DNA of 38,892 bases, taken from contig JAJYWF010000012.1 of assembly GCA_021791635.1 (NCBI GenBank), positions 1 through 38,892 of the forward strand, read 5' to 3'. A program made the position numbers and the translations under genes. The notes beneath the pieces are model-generated. The model was given only the letters and a program-made list of their open reading frames with translations, was not told where the DNA came from and made no database searches. This document shows positions 30,616 to 37,363 of the stretch, one piece after another. Source of the stretch: Actinomycetes bacterium. Lineage in GTDB: Bacteria > Actinomycetota > Acidimicrobiia > Acidimicrobiales > RAAP-2. The first letter of the stretch is position 1. Every line of letters begins with the position of its first letter.

Positions 30616-32247
30616 ATGGCCGACGACCGGCCGACGATGCACGATGCCACCGCCGTGCTGGACGAAGCCCACACGGGCGACATCCAAGGCGCCTTCGGCA
30701 CCATCCGCCAGCACGACGTGGGCGCCCGGCGCTCGTGGGCGGCGCGCCTGCTGACCCTCCTGGCCATCATGGGACCGGGGCTGATCGTGATGGTCGGCGA
30801 CAACGATGCCGGGGGCGTCTCCACGTACGCCCAGGCCGGGCAGAACTTCGGGCTCACGCTGTTGTGGACGCTTCCCCTGTTGATCCCGGTGCTCATCGTC
30901 AACCAGGAGATGGTCGTACGCCTGGGGGCCGTGACCGGCGTCGGACACGCGAGGCTCATCAACGAGAGGTTCGGGAAGTTCTGGGGGGCGTTCTCGGTGG
31001 GAGACCTGTTCATCTTGAACTTCTTGACCATCGCCACCGAGTTCATCGGGGTCAGCCTGTCCCTGGGGTACTTCGGGATCAGCACGTACATCTCGGTCCC
31101 CATCGCCGCGGTGGCCCTGGTGGCGATGACCGCCACCGGCAGCTTCAGACGCTGGGAACGGTTCATGTTCGTGTTCATCGTCGCCAACTTCCTCGTCATC
31201 CCGCTGGCCGTCTTCAGTCATCCCAAGGCCGGACCCTTCTTCCACGACATGGTGGTCCCGGGCGTCAAAGGTGGGTTCAACTCCACCTCGGTCCTGCTCA
31301 TCATCGCCATCGTGGGCACCACCGTGGCACCTTGGCAGCTCTTCTTCCAGCAGTCCAACATCGTCGACAAGCGCATCACCCCCCGATGGATCAACTACGA
31401 GCGAGTGGACACGGTGGTCGGCTCGGTGGTCACGGTCTTCGCCGCCTCCCTCCTCGTCGCCGTCACGGCGGCGGCCTTCGGGGGGACCGCTCTGGCCGGT
31501 CACTTCACCAACGCCGAAGGGGTGGCACACGGGTTGACGCACTACGTGGGTCACGCCACGGGGGCCATCTTCGCCGTCGTCCTGCTCAACGCGTCGATCA
31601 TCGGAGCGGCGTCGGTCACCCTGGCCACGTCGTACGCGTTCGGCGACGTGTTCGGTGCCCGGCACTCCCTACACCGGAGCTGGAAGGATGCCAAGTTCTT
31701 CTACGGGGCGTTCACGGCCATGGTGGTGCTCGCCGCCGGCATCGTGCTCATCCCCGGAGCGCCCCTCGGGCTCATCACCACCGGCGTGCAGGCCCTGGCC
31801 GGCGTGCTCCTGCCCAGCGCCACGGTCTTCCTCCTGCTCCTGTGCAACGACAAGGAGGTGCTCGGACCCTGGGTGAACCGACCATGGCTGAACGTCGTGG
31901 CCGCCGTCATCGTCTCCATCCTGCTCATGATGTCGCTCGTGCTCATGGCCACCACGCTGTTCTCCCAGATCAACGTGAACATCCTCGCCCTCGTCCTCGG
32001 TGGGGTCCTCCTGGTCGCCTACGCCGTCGCCGGAGTCATCCTGCTCCGACACCGCTCCCGTCGGCCTCCGGAGCCGCCGGTCGCCCGCGACGTGCGGGCG
32101 AACTGGCGGATGCCCCCGCTCAACCTCCTGCGCCGGCCTACCTGGTCCCGTGGCCGGCTGGTCAGCATGTATGTCCTACGTGGCTACCTGGTGGTGGCCG
32201 TGGTGCTCTTGCTGGTGAAGGCGATCGAGCTGGGAGTGCACCGGTAG
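30616..32247 (+). CDS. NRAMP-family transporter with Mg2+-type (NRMT-like) metal site
   Basis: A 543-residue polytopic protein with the NRAMP fold. Helix 1 reads IMGPGLIVMVGDNDAGGVST: the metal-site DPGN becomes DAGG (64-67). Helix 6 reads TTVAPWQLFFQQSNIVDKR: MPHN becomes APWQ, so the metal-binding Met is Ala238. In classical Mn2+/Fe2+ NRAMPs that Met and the Asn of DPGN coordinate the metal. Their loss is described for NRAMP-related magnesium transporters (NRMT). The N-terminus has about 45 extra residues and the C-terminus extends past the last helices (ANWRMPPLNLLRRPTW, then a further helix). GAGGAGG precedes the ATG. Its neighbour carries Mg2+-sensing MgtE-N/CBS domains, which supports Mg2+ as substrate. 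Confidence 0.9.
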   Translation: MADDRPTMHDATAVLDEAHTGDIQGAFGTIRQHDVGARRSWAARLLTLLAIMGPGLIVMVGDNDAGGVSTYAQAGQNFGLTLLWTLPLLIPVLIVNQEMVVRLGAVTGVGHARLINERFGKFWGAFSVGDLFILNFLTIATEFIGVSLSLGYFGISTYISVPIAAVALVAMTATGSFRRWERFMFVFIVANFLVIPLAVFSHPKAGPFFHDMVVPGVKGGFNSTSVLLIIAIVGTTVAPWQLFFQQSNIVDKRITPRWINYERVDTVVGSVVTVFAASLLVAVTAAAFGGTALAGHFTNAEGVAHGLTHYVGHATGAIFAVVLLNASIIGAASVTLATSYAFGDVFGARHSLHRSWKDAKFFYGAFTAMVVLAAGIVLIPGAPLGLITTGVQALAGVLLPSATVFLLLLCNDKEVLGPWVNRPWLNVVAAVIVSILLMMSLVLMATTLFSQINVNILALVLGGVLLVAYAVAGVILLRHRSRRPPEPPVARDVRANWRMPPLNLLRRPTWSRGRLVSMYVLRGYLVVAVVLLLVKAIELGVHR

Positions 32248-32258
32248 CGGTCCGGCGG

Positions 32259-32326
32259 GCGGCGACTCCACCGCAGCGGCGACTCCACCGCAGCGGCGAC
32301 TCCACCGCAGCGGCGACTCCACCGCA
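32259..32326. repeat. Four perfect 17-bp tandem repeats
   Basis: GCGGCGACTCCACCGCA is repeated four times without mismatch (32259-32275, 32276-32292, 32293-32309, 32310-32326). Each unit begins GCGG and ends CCGCA, so the junctions read CCGCAGCGG and can fold. The array lies between the NRAMP stop and the acyl-CoA dehydrogenase promoter, 25 bp before TATTCT. It could terminate the upstream operon, bind a repressor cooperatively, or be a variable-number repeat. Confidence 0.9.
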
Positions 32327-32350
32327 GCGAGAGGCCTCGGGCCCAGGCGG

Positions 32351-32356
32351 TATTCT
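32351..32356 (+). promoter_or_regulatory. Candidate -10 element (TATTCT) of the acyl-CoA dehydrogenase gene
   Basis: TATTCT ends 9 nt before the ATG at 32366, with no Shine-Dalgarno sequence between. The tandem repeat array ends 24 bp upstream, about where a -35 element or an operator would be. Confidence 0.5.
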
Positions 32357-32365
32357 CTGGCCCGT

Positions 32366-33589
32366 ATGGACCTTACCTACCCGCCCGACGCCGAAGAGTT
32401 CCGCACCCAGATCCGCGACTGGCTCGAGAAGAACCTCCCCGAAGGGTGGGGTGAGCCCGGCTTCTCGATGTCCAAGTCGGAGCGCCGGAAGTTCAACGAG
32501 GAGTGGACCGACAAGCTCCGGCAGGGCGGATGGATCTGCGCCAGCTGGCCGACCGAGTACGGCGGCAGGGGTCTCACCCTCCTCCAGCAAGTGGTCCTGA
32601 ACGAGGAGTTCGCCCGGGCCCAGGCACCGCTGCGGGCCGACTTCTTCGGAGACACCCTGGTCGGCCCCACCATCCTGCAATGGGGCACCGAGGAGCAGAA
32701 GCGCCAGTACATCCCCGGCATCCTCGACGGCTCGATCTCGTGGTGCCAGGGATTCTCCGAGCCCGACGCCGGCAGCGACCTGGCGTCCCTGTCCACCCGG
32801 GCCGAGCTGGACGGCGACGAGTGGGTGATCAACGGTCAGAAGGTCTGGACCACCCAGGCCCAGTTCGCCGACTACATCTTCCTCCTGGCCCGGACCAATC
32901 CCGATGCCCCCAAACACGCCGGGATCTCCTACCTACTGGTCCCGATGAAGCAGGACGGCGTGGAGGTGCGCCCGATTGCCCAGGTCGACGGATCCGCCGA
33001 CTTCAACGAAGTCTTCTTCACCAACGCCCGGGCCCCCAGGGAGAACGTGATCGGCGGCGTCGACAACGGATGGAAGGTGGCCATGACCACGCTCGGGTTC
33101 GAGCGCGGGTCGTCGGCCACGACCGGCCATCGTCGCTTCGCCCGCGAGCTCGACGCCATCATCGCCGAAGCCCGGGCCCGCGGGAAGACCAGCGATCCGC
33201 TCGTCCGCCAGCGGCTGGCCCGGTCGTGGTCGACCATCAAGATCATGGAGATCAACGGGTACCGCACCCTGACCGACTCGCTGAACGGCACCCACCACAC
33301 CGCGGCGCTCGGAGCGTGCAACAAGATGTTCTGGTCCGAGACCCACCAGCAGACCATGGAGCTGGCGATGGACATCCTGGGAATGGACGGCCAGATCCTG
33401 CGGGGAGACGCCGAAGGCGTCGAAGTGCTGCCGGGCATGCGCCGGGGACGCTCGGACTACCCGGTGGACGACATCCAGGCCTCCTTCTTCTTCTCCCGCT
33501 CGGAGACCATCTGGGGCGGTACGGCACAGATCCAGAGGAACATCGTGGGCGAGCGGGTCCTCGGGCTCCCCAAAGAGCCTCGCCCCTAG
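32366..33589 (+). CDS. Acyl-CoA dehydrogenase family protein
   Basis: A 407-residue flavoprotein that introduces a 2,3-double bond into acyl-CoA esters. The N-terminal helical domain is followed by the FAD/substrate signature WCQGFSEPDAGSDLASLSTRAELDGDEWVINGQKVWTT. The middle barrel has AQVDGSADFNEVFFTNARAP, and the C-terminal four-helix bundle ends SETIWGGTAQIQRNIVGERVLGLP. Its length and the IWGGTAQIQ terminus place it with the actinobacterial FadE group used for sterol side chains and unusual acyl chains, whose members often work as heterodimers. No partner is adjacent, so the substrate is open. Its stop codon shares the CTAG tetranucleotide with the convergent MFS gene. Confidence 0.93.
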   Translation: MDLTYPPDAEEFRTQIRDWLEKNLPEGWGEPGFSMSKSERRKFNEEWTDKLRQGGWICASWPTEYGGRGLTLLQQVVLNEEFARAQAPLRADFFGDTLVGPTILQWGTEEQKRQYIPGILDGSISWCQGFSEPDAGSDLASLSTRAELDGDEWVINGQKVWTTQAQFADYIFLLARTNPDAPKHAGISYLLVPMKQDGVEVRPIAQVDGSADFNEVFFTNARAPRENVIGGVDNGWKVAMTTLGFERGSSATTGHRRFARELDAIIAEARARGKTSDPLVRQRLARSWSTIKIMEINGYRTLTDSLNGTHHTAALGACNKMFWSETHQQTMELAMDILGMDGQILRGDAEGVEVLPGMRRGRSDYPVDDIQASFFFSRSETIWGGTAQIQRNIVGERVLGLPKEPRP

Positions 33590-34866
33590 GGGGCGCTGCC
33601 CTCGCCCAGCGGCACCGGCGGTGGCACGGGGACCGGAGCGCTGCCACGGGAGCGGCGGGCGTAGCGCAGGGCCAGCGGACCCGACGCCGCCAGCGTGGCC
33701 ACTCCTCCGACCATGAGGGCGACCCGGGGACTCGAGGCGTCACTGATCCAGCCGACCAGCGGCGCACCTATGGGCGTGCTCCCCAAGAAGGCGATGGCGT
33801 AGAGGGCCATGACCCTCCCCCGCATCGACGGCTCCGCCCGGAGCTGGAGGGTGGAGTTGGCGGTGGCGATGAAGGCGATGCTGAAGAAGCCCATGAAGAT
33901 CAAGGCCGCGACGGCGAAGGCTTCCGTCGGCGCGGCGGCCACGGCGATGATCATGACGCCGAAGACCAGACCGATGATGCTGAGTAGGGCGGCCGATGGT
34001 CGGCTCCGGTGAGCCACCACGAGACCGCCCACCACCGCTCCCGCACCCATGGCCACCGTCAAGGTGCTGTAGGTCCCGGCCCCCCCGTGGAAGGTGAACT
34101 TGGCCAGGAGGGGAAGGGTGGTGGTGAAATTGAAGGCGAAGATCCCCACCACGGCCATGGCCAGGAGCGGGTCACGCAGTGCGGGGGTCGACCACACGTA
34201 CGCCAAGCCCTCTCGCACCTGCCCCTTGGCCCGGGCCACCGGGGGAGTCCGGAACAGCTCGGCCGGGCGCATCAAGAGCAGGGCCACGATCACGGCCACG
34301 TAAGTCCCGGCGTTCACCAGGAAGCACGTAGCGAAGCCGGCGGTGAAGATGAGCACCCCACCGATGGCCGGGCCGATCACCCGGGCCGAGTTCATGAGCA
34401 CGCTGTTCAGGCTGATGGCGTTGGGCAGCAGGTCACGGCCCACCATCTCGGAGACGAAGGTCTGGCGGGCCGGATTGTCGAAGAGGTTGACGACTCCGAG
34501 CAAGGTGGACAGCACGTACAGCTCGGCCAGAGTGACCGAACCCAGCATCGTGAGCAGGCCGAGAGCCAGGGCCAGCGCACCGGCCGACGACTGGGTCATG
34601 TACAGGAGCGTGCGCTTGTCGAAGCGGTCGGCGACGAGTCCCCCCCAGCTCCCCAGCAGCAGCATGGGGAGGAACTGCAGGGCGGTGACCACGCCGACGT
34701 CAACCCCGGTCCCGTGGACCCGATCCGAGAGCACCAGCAAGCCGAGGGCGATCGTCTGCATCCAGGTCCCCGACACCGAGATGGCCTGACCGGTGAAGTA
34801 CAGGCGGAAGTTCCGCACTCTGACGGCCTTGAAGGTCTGGTGGAAGGCGACGCGGACGGTGCTCAC
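33586..34866 (-). CDS. MFS efflux transporter (DHA3/EntS-like)
   Basis: A 426-residue major facilitator with about twelve helices. The start region FRLYFTGQAISVSGTWMQTIALGLLVL and LLLGSWGGLVADRFDKRTLLYMTQ contain the motif-A loop G-x-x-x-D-R-x-x-[KR] of the DHA3 group. The second half has the weaker repeat of this loop. Members export siderophores, macrolides and other drugs. It starts at a GTG overlapping the MarR-type regulator stop (GTGA), so the pair forms a classical regulator-efflux operon. The substrate should be related to the MarR ligand, which is unknown. Confidence 0.93.
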   Translation of the reverse strand: MSTVRVAFHQTFKAVRVRNFRLYFTGQAISVSGTWMQTIALGLLVLSDRVHGTGVDVGVVTALQFLPMLLLGSWGGLVADRFDKRTLLYMTQSSAGALALALGLLTMLGSVTLAELYVLSTLLGVVNLFDNPARQTFVSEMVGRDLLPNAISLNSVLMNSARVIGPAIGGVLIFTAGFATCFLVNAGTYVAVIVALLLMRPAELFRTPPVARAKGQVREGLAYVWSTPALRDPLLAMAVVGIFAFNFTTTLPLLAKFTFHGGAGTYSTLTVAMGAGAVVGGLVVAHRSRPSAALLSIIGLVFGVMIIAVAAAPTEAFAVAALIFMGFFSIAFIATANSTLQLRAEPSMRGRVMALYAIAFLGSTPIGAPLVGWISDASSPRVALMVGGVATLAASGPLALRYARRSRGSAPVPVPPPVPLGEGSAP

Positions 34867-35339
34867 GGCTCGTCGATCAGCTCTTCTAACAGCTCGACCA
34901 GGCGAACCACGTCCTCGTGCCGACCCGGCCCCAAGAGGGTCAGCCGCCGTTCCAGGTAGGCGTTCTTCAGGCGGTGGACGCGCTGGAGGGAGCGACGCCC
35001 CTCGGGAGTGACCCGGAGCCGGGTGATCCTGCGGTCGGAAGGGTCCCCGAACCTCGACACCAGCCCGGCGCCCTCCATGGCCGACACGAGACGGGTGACG
35101 GTCGGCGGCTGCACCTGTTCCACCTCCGCCAGCTCACCCAAGGTCGGTGCACCGAGCCGGTTCACCGAGCCGAGGGCCGAGGCCTGGGAGGGCGACAGCC
35201 CGGCCAGCGACTGCTGGCGCAGTCGCCGATGGAGGCGGGCCACCGCTATCCGAAGACGGGTGGCCAGCTCCTGGTCGGTGGCGGCCGGCAGGGTGGGGAG
35301 GGACCCGCCCCGCGGTGGCGACGACGTAGCCGGGCTCAT
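34863..35339 (-). CDS. MarR-family transcriptional regulator
   Basis: A 158-residue winged-helix repressor-type protein. The core reads LSPSQASALGSVNRLGAPTLGELAEVEQVQPPTVTRLVSAMEGAGLVSRFGDPSDRRITRLRVTPEGRRSL. The D-[PR]-x-D-[RK]-R wing motif is seen as DPSDRR. Dimerisation helices lie at both ends. It is coupled to the MFS transporter by a GTGA overlap, so it most likely controls its own operon. The upstream region has a perfect TATAAT and an imperfect palindrome at the place where a repressor would block polymerase. The ligand is unknown but is probably an exported toxic compound. Confidence 0.93.
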   Translation of the reverse strand: MSPATSSPPRGGSLPTLPAATDQELATRLRIAVARLHRRLRQQSLAGLSPSQASALGSVNRLGAPTLGELAEVEQVQPPTVTRLVSAMEGAGLVSRFGDPSDRRITRLRVTPEGRRSLQRVHRLKNAYLERRLTLLGPGRHEDVVRLVELLEELIDEP

Positions 35340-35345
35340 CGCCCC

Positions 35346-35351
35346 ATTATA
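35346..35351 (-). promoter_or_regulatory. Consensus -10 (TATAAT) of the MarR-MFS operon, leaderless
   Basis: On the minus strand a perfect TATAAT lies 6 nt before the ATG at 35339. A start point 6-7 nt downstream falls on the ATG itself, so the message should be leaderless. The region is strikingly AT-rich against the GC-rich surroundings. Confidence 0.7.
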
Positions 35352-35352
35352 T

Positions 35353-35369
35353 TTACTTGAGCTAACTAA
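35353..35369. promoter_or_regulatory. Imperfect palindrome, likely MarR-type operator
   Basis: TTACTTGAGCTAACTAA has the dyad TTA-N-TT-N5-AA-N-TAA, the size and AT-rich composition of MarR-family operators. It lies directly upstream of the TATAAT, between -10 and -35, so a bound dimer would block transcription of the MarR-MFS operon. Confidence 0.6.
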
Positions 35370-35409
35370 TGTTCCGCCCGTCGCGACCCGGTCCGGGACG
35401 AGCGCCGCA

Positions 35410-35757
35410 TCAAAGGCCCGGGACGTACCCTCCCCGCCCGAGCGAGGCGCTCTCGAACGGGTCCATCGACTCGTCCAGCCCGCCGATGACCTCGGTCACC
35501 CAAGGCAGGCGCTGGGTCAGGATCCGCTCGACCCCGCCCTGGAGCGTGGCCGAGCTGATCGCACAGGAGCTGCATGCCCCTTGGAGCTGCACCTCGACCA
35601 CGCCGGTCACCACATCGGCGCTGACCAGGATCAAGTCGCCACCGTCGGCCTGGACCGACGGCCGCATGAGCTCGATGAGGGCTCGCAGCTGCCCCAGGCG
35701 CTCGGCGCGCTCGTGCTCGTCGGGCTCGACCGCCTGCTCCGGTTCTTTGGCTTCCAT
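35410..35757 (-). CDS. NifU C-terminal (Nfu-type) iron-sulfur scaffold protein
   Basis: A 115-residue protein. The Nfu domain has LRPSVQADGGDL-like sequence (MRPSVQADGGDLILVSADV, 31-49), and the cluster-binding CxxC is Cys62-Cys65 in LQGACSSCAISSATLQGGVERIL. Two Nfu monomers share a 4Fe-4S cluster and hand it to target enzymes. The N-terminal 20 residues are acidic and the C-terminal 20 are family-specific. It has a recognisable GAGGGAG ribosome site about 5 nt before the ATG, unlike the leaderless genes around it. It stands alone between the MarR operon and a divergent VOC gene. Confidence 0.9.
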   Translation of the reverse strand: MEAKEPEQAVEPDEHERAERLGQLRALIELMRPSVQADGGDLILVSADVVTGVVEVQLQGACSSCAISSATLQGGVERILTQRLPWVTEVIGGLDESMDPFESASLGRGGYVPGL

Positions 35758-35902
35758 CGGGCTCCCTCGTTCGATCTCCGGAGGGGATCCCCGCCGGCGT
35801 CACCCTCCATTGTGCCGTGTCCGCCGCCGGCGTATGCCGCCGGGTCCCGGCCCGGACCACCGGGGCGGTCCTCCCGGTTCCACTCGCAACTGCGACGGGA
35901 TC

Positions 35903-35908
35903 TACATT
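35903..35908 (+). promoter_or_regulatory. Candidate -10 element (TACATT) of the second VOC gene
   Basis: TACATT ends 7 nt before the GTG at 35916. It supports that start over the open frame back to 35817. Confidence 0.5.
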
Positions 35909-35915
35909 TGGCGTC

Positions 35916-36368
35916 GTGCCCGAGCTCACCGGTGTTGCCCACGTCAGCCTCTCCGTCCGCAATCTGGAGGTGAGCGACCAGTGGTACCGGGAGCTGTTCG
36001 GATTGGAACGTATCCACGAGGAGCGCCGTCCCCACTTCGACTCCGTGATCCTCCTGGACCGGACCTCGGGTCTACTCGTGAGCCTGCGCCGCCACCACGG
36101 GGCCGGCACCGCCCGGTTCGACGAGACCCGGACCGGTTTGGACCACGTCTCCTTCGGGGTGACCGACCGCGCCGAGCTCGAGTCCTGGGAGGAGCGTTTG
36201 GACGAGCTCGGTGTGGAGCACTCCCCGATCGCCGACACCCCGTTCGGTGCCGTCATGGTGCTCCGGGACCCCGACCACATCCAGCTCGAGCTGTCCTGGC
36301 GGAGCGCCGACGCGACCGCGGTCCCGGCCGACGGGTCCGAGACGGCCGGTCAGTCACCTGCCACCTGA
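35916..36368 (+). CDS. VOC (glyoxalase-fold) family protein
   Basis: A 150-residue VOC-fold protein: GVAHVSLSVRNLEVSDQWYRELFGLERI with the first metal His, GLDHVSFGVTDRAELESWEERLDELGV with a second, and VLRDPDHIQLELSW with the metal Glu. The two beta-alpha-beta-beta-beta modules of one barrel are both present. This looks like a glyoxalase or an extradiol-type enzyme, and the substrate cannot be told. I start at the GTG at 35916 because of the TACATT 7 nt upstream and because the longer frame adds a non-homologous leader. Confidence 0.85.
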   Translation: MPELTGVAHVSLSVRNLEVSDQWYRELFGLERIHEERRPHFDSVILLDRTSGLLVSLRRHHGAGTARFDETRTGLDHVSFGVTDRAELESWEERLDELGVEHSPIADTPFGAVMVLRDPDHIQLELSWRSADATAVPADGSETAGQSPAT

Positions 36369-36392
36369 CGACCGGCAGCTCCAGGCGAGCGC

Positions 36393-37307
36393 CTACGTCG
36401 AAGTCGAGGCGCCGGCGACCACCGGGTTCTCCAGGGCTCCCACCCCTTCGACCTCGATCCGCACCGTGTCACCGGGGCGCAGCCACCGCGGAGGTGTGGT
36501 CCCGGCGCCCACGCCGGCCGGCGTGCCGGTGGCCAGGATGTCCCCGGGCTCCAGCACGAAAGCGGTGGTGAGACACTCGATCATCTCGGGGCCGGTGAAG
36601 ATGAGGTCCGCCGTGGTGGAGTCCTGCCGCAGCTCACCGTTCACCCACGTCCGCAGGCGTAGTGCCGCGCTGTCGCCCACTTCGTCGGGGGTCACGATGA
36701 ACGGACCGGTGGGTCCATGGGTATCGAACGACTTCCCCAGGGTGAACGTGGGCGAGAGGGCCTGCCAGTCCCGGACGCTCACGTCGTTCACCACGGTGAA
36801 CCCGGCGACGACATCCAGCCAGCGATCTGCTGGCACCCCCTTGGCCCGCCGGCCGATGACGATCCCCAGCTCCCCCTCGTAGTCCACCTGCTCTGACACC
36901 GCCGGCACCAGGATGGGGTCCCCGGGACCGGCCACGCACGTTCGTTGCTTGTTGAACCAGTACTGGTGGGCCGGTGGCTCCCGGCCCATCTCGGCCACGT
37001 GGGCGTGGTAGTTCATCCCGATCCCGAGAAACTTTGGCGGCGCCGGCACCGGCGCCAGCAGACGGACCCCCTCGACGGGGAAGCGCCGGGCTCCTCCCCG
37101 CTCGGCATCGGCGGCCGCCACCATCGCTTCGGCGCCCAGGCCGAGGAGGGTCGTCATGTCGCCGGGGAGACCGACTTCGGGATCGGTGAGGTCGACCAGG
37201 TAGTGCCCGTCCACCGTCACCACCCCGGTCCGGGGGCGATCGACCGGATCGTCGGCACCGGTCCTGGGATCAGGCTCGGGTGGGGGAAGGAAGCTGGCCA
37301 GTCTCAT
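36393..37307 (-). CDS. Fumarylacetoacetate hydrolase family protein
   Basis: A 304-residue FAH-superfamily enzyme that cleaves or decarboxylates beta-dicarbonyl acids. The metal-ligand set is visible in VDYEGELGIVIGRRAKGVP (Glu pair) and GFTVVNDVSVRDWQ (Asp). KFLGIGMNYHAHVAEMG, FTLGKSFDTHGPTGPFIV and GDILATGTPAGVGAG are also typical. It resembles the catechol meta-cleavage and acylpyruvase members more than mammalian FAH. The natural substrate is not clear, and no other aromatic-degradation genes are beside it. The ATG at 37307 is favoured because TAGGTT lies 8 nt upstream; the open frame goes 13 codons further. Confidence 0.93.
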   Translation of the reverse strand: MRLASFLPPPEPDPRTGADDPVDRPRTGVVTVDGHYLVDLTDPEVGLPGDMTTLLGLGAEAMVAAADAERGGARRFPVEGVRLLAPVPAPPKFLGIGMNYHAHVAEMGREPPAHQYWFNKQRTCVAGPGDPILVPAVSEQVDYEGELGIVIGRRAKGVPADRWLDVVAGFTVVNDVSVRDWQALSPTFTLGKSFDTHGPTGPFIVTPDEVGDSAALRLRTWVNGELRQDSTTADLIFTGPEMIECLTTAFVLEPGDILATGTPAGVGAGTTPPRWLRPGDTVRIEVEGVGALENPVVAGASTST

Positions 37308-37315
37308 CACCCGGA

Positions 37316-37321
37316 AACCTA
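37316..37321 (-). promoter_or_regulatory. Candidate -10 element (TAGGTT) of the FAH-family gene
   Basis: On the minus strand TAGGTT lies 8 nt before the ATG at 37307, with no Shine-Dalgarno sequence. Confidence 0.45.
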
Positions 37322-37363
37322 CGGGAACCCGGCGCCACACCGCCACACCCCCTCGGTGCGGCG

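Noticed and set aside
30588-32600. 670-codon plus-strand frame overlapping the NRAMP-type gene
   Set aside because: Arg/His/Gly-rich shadow frame; the NRAMP frame has the helices, metal site and a strong ribosome site.
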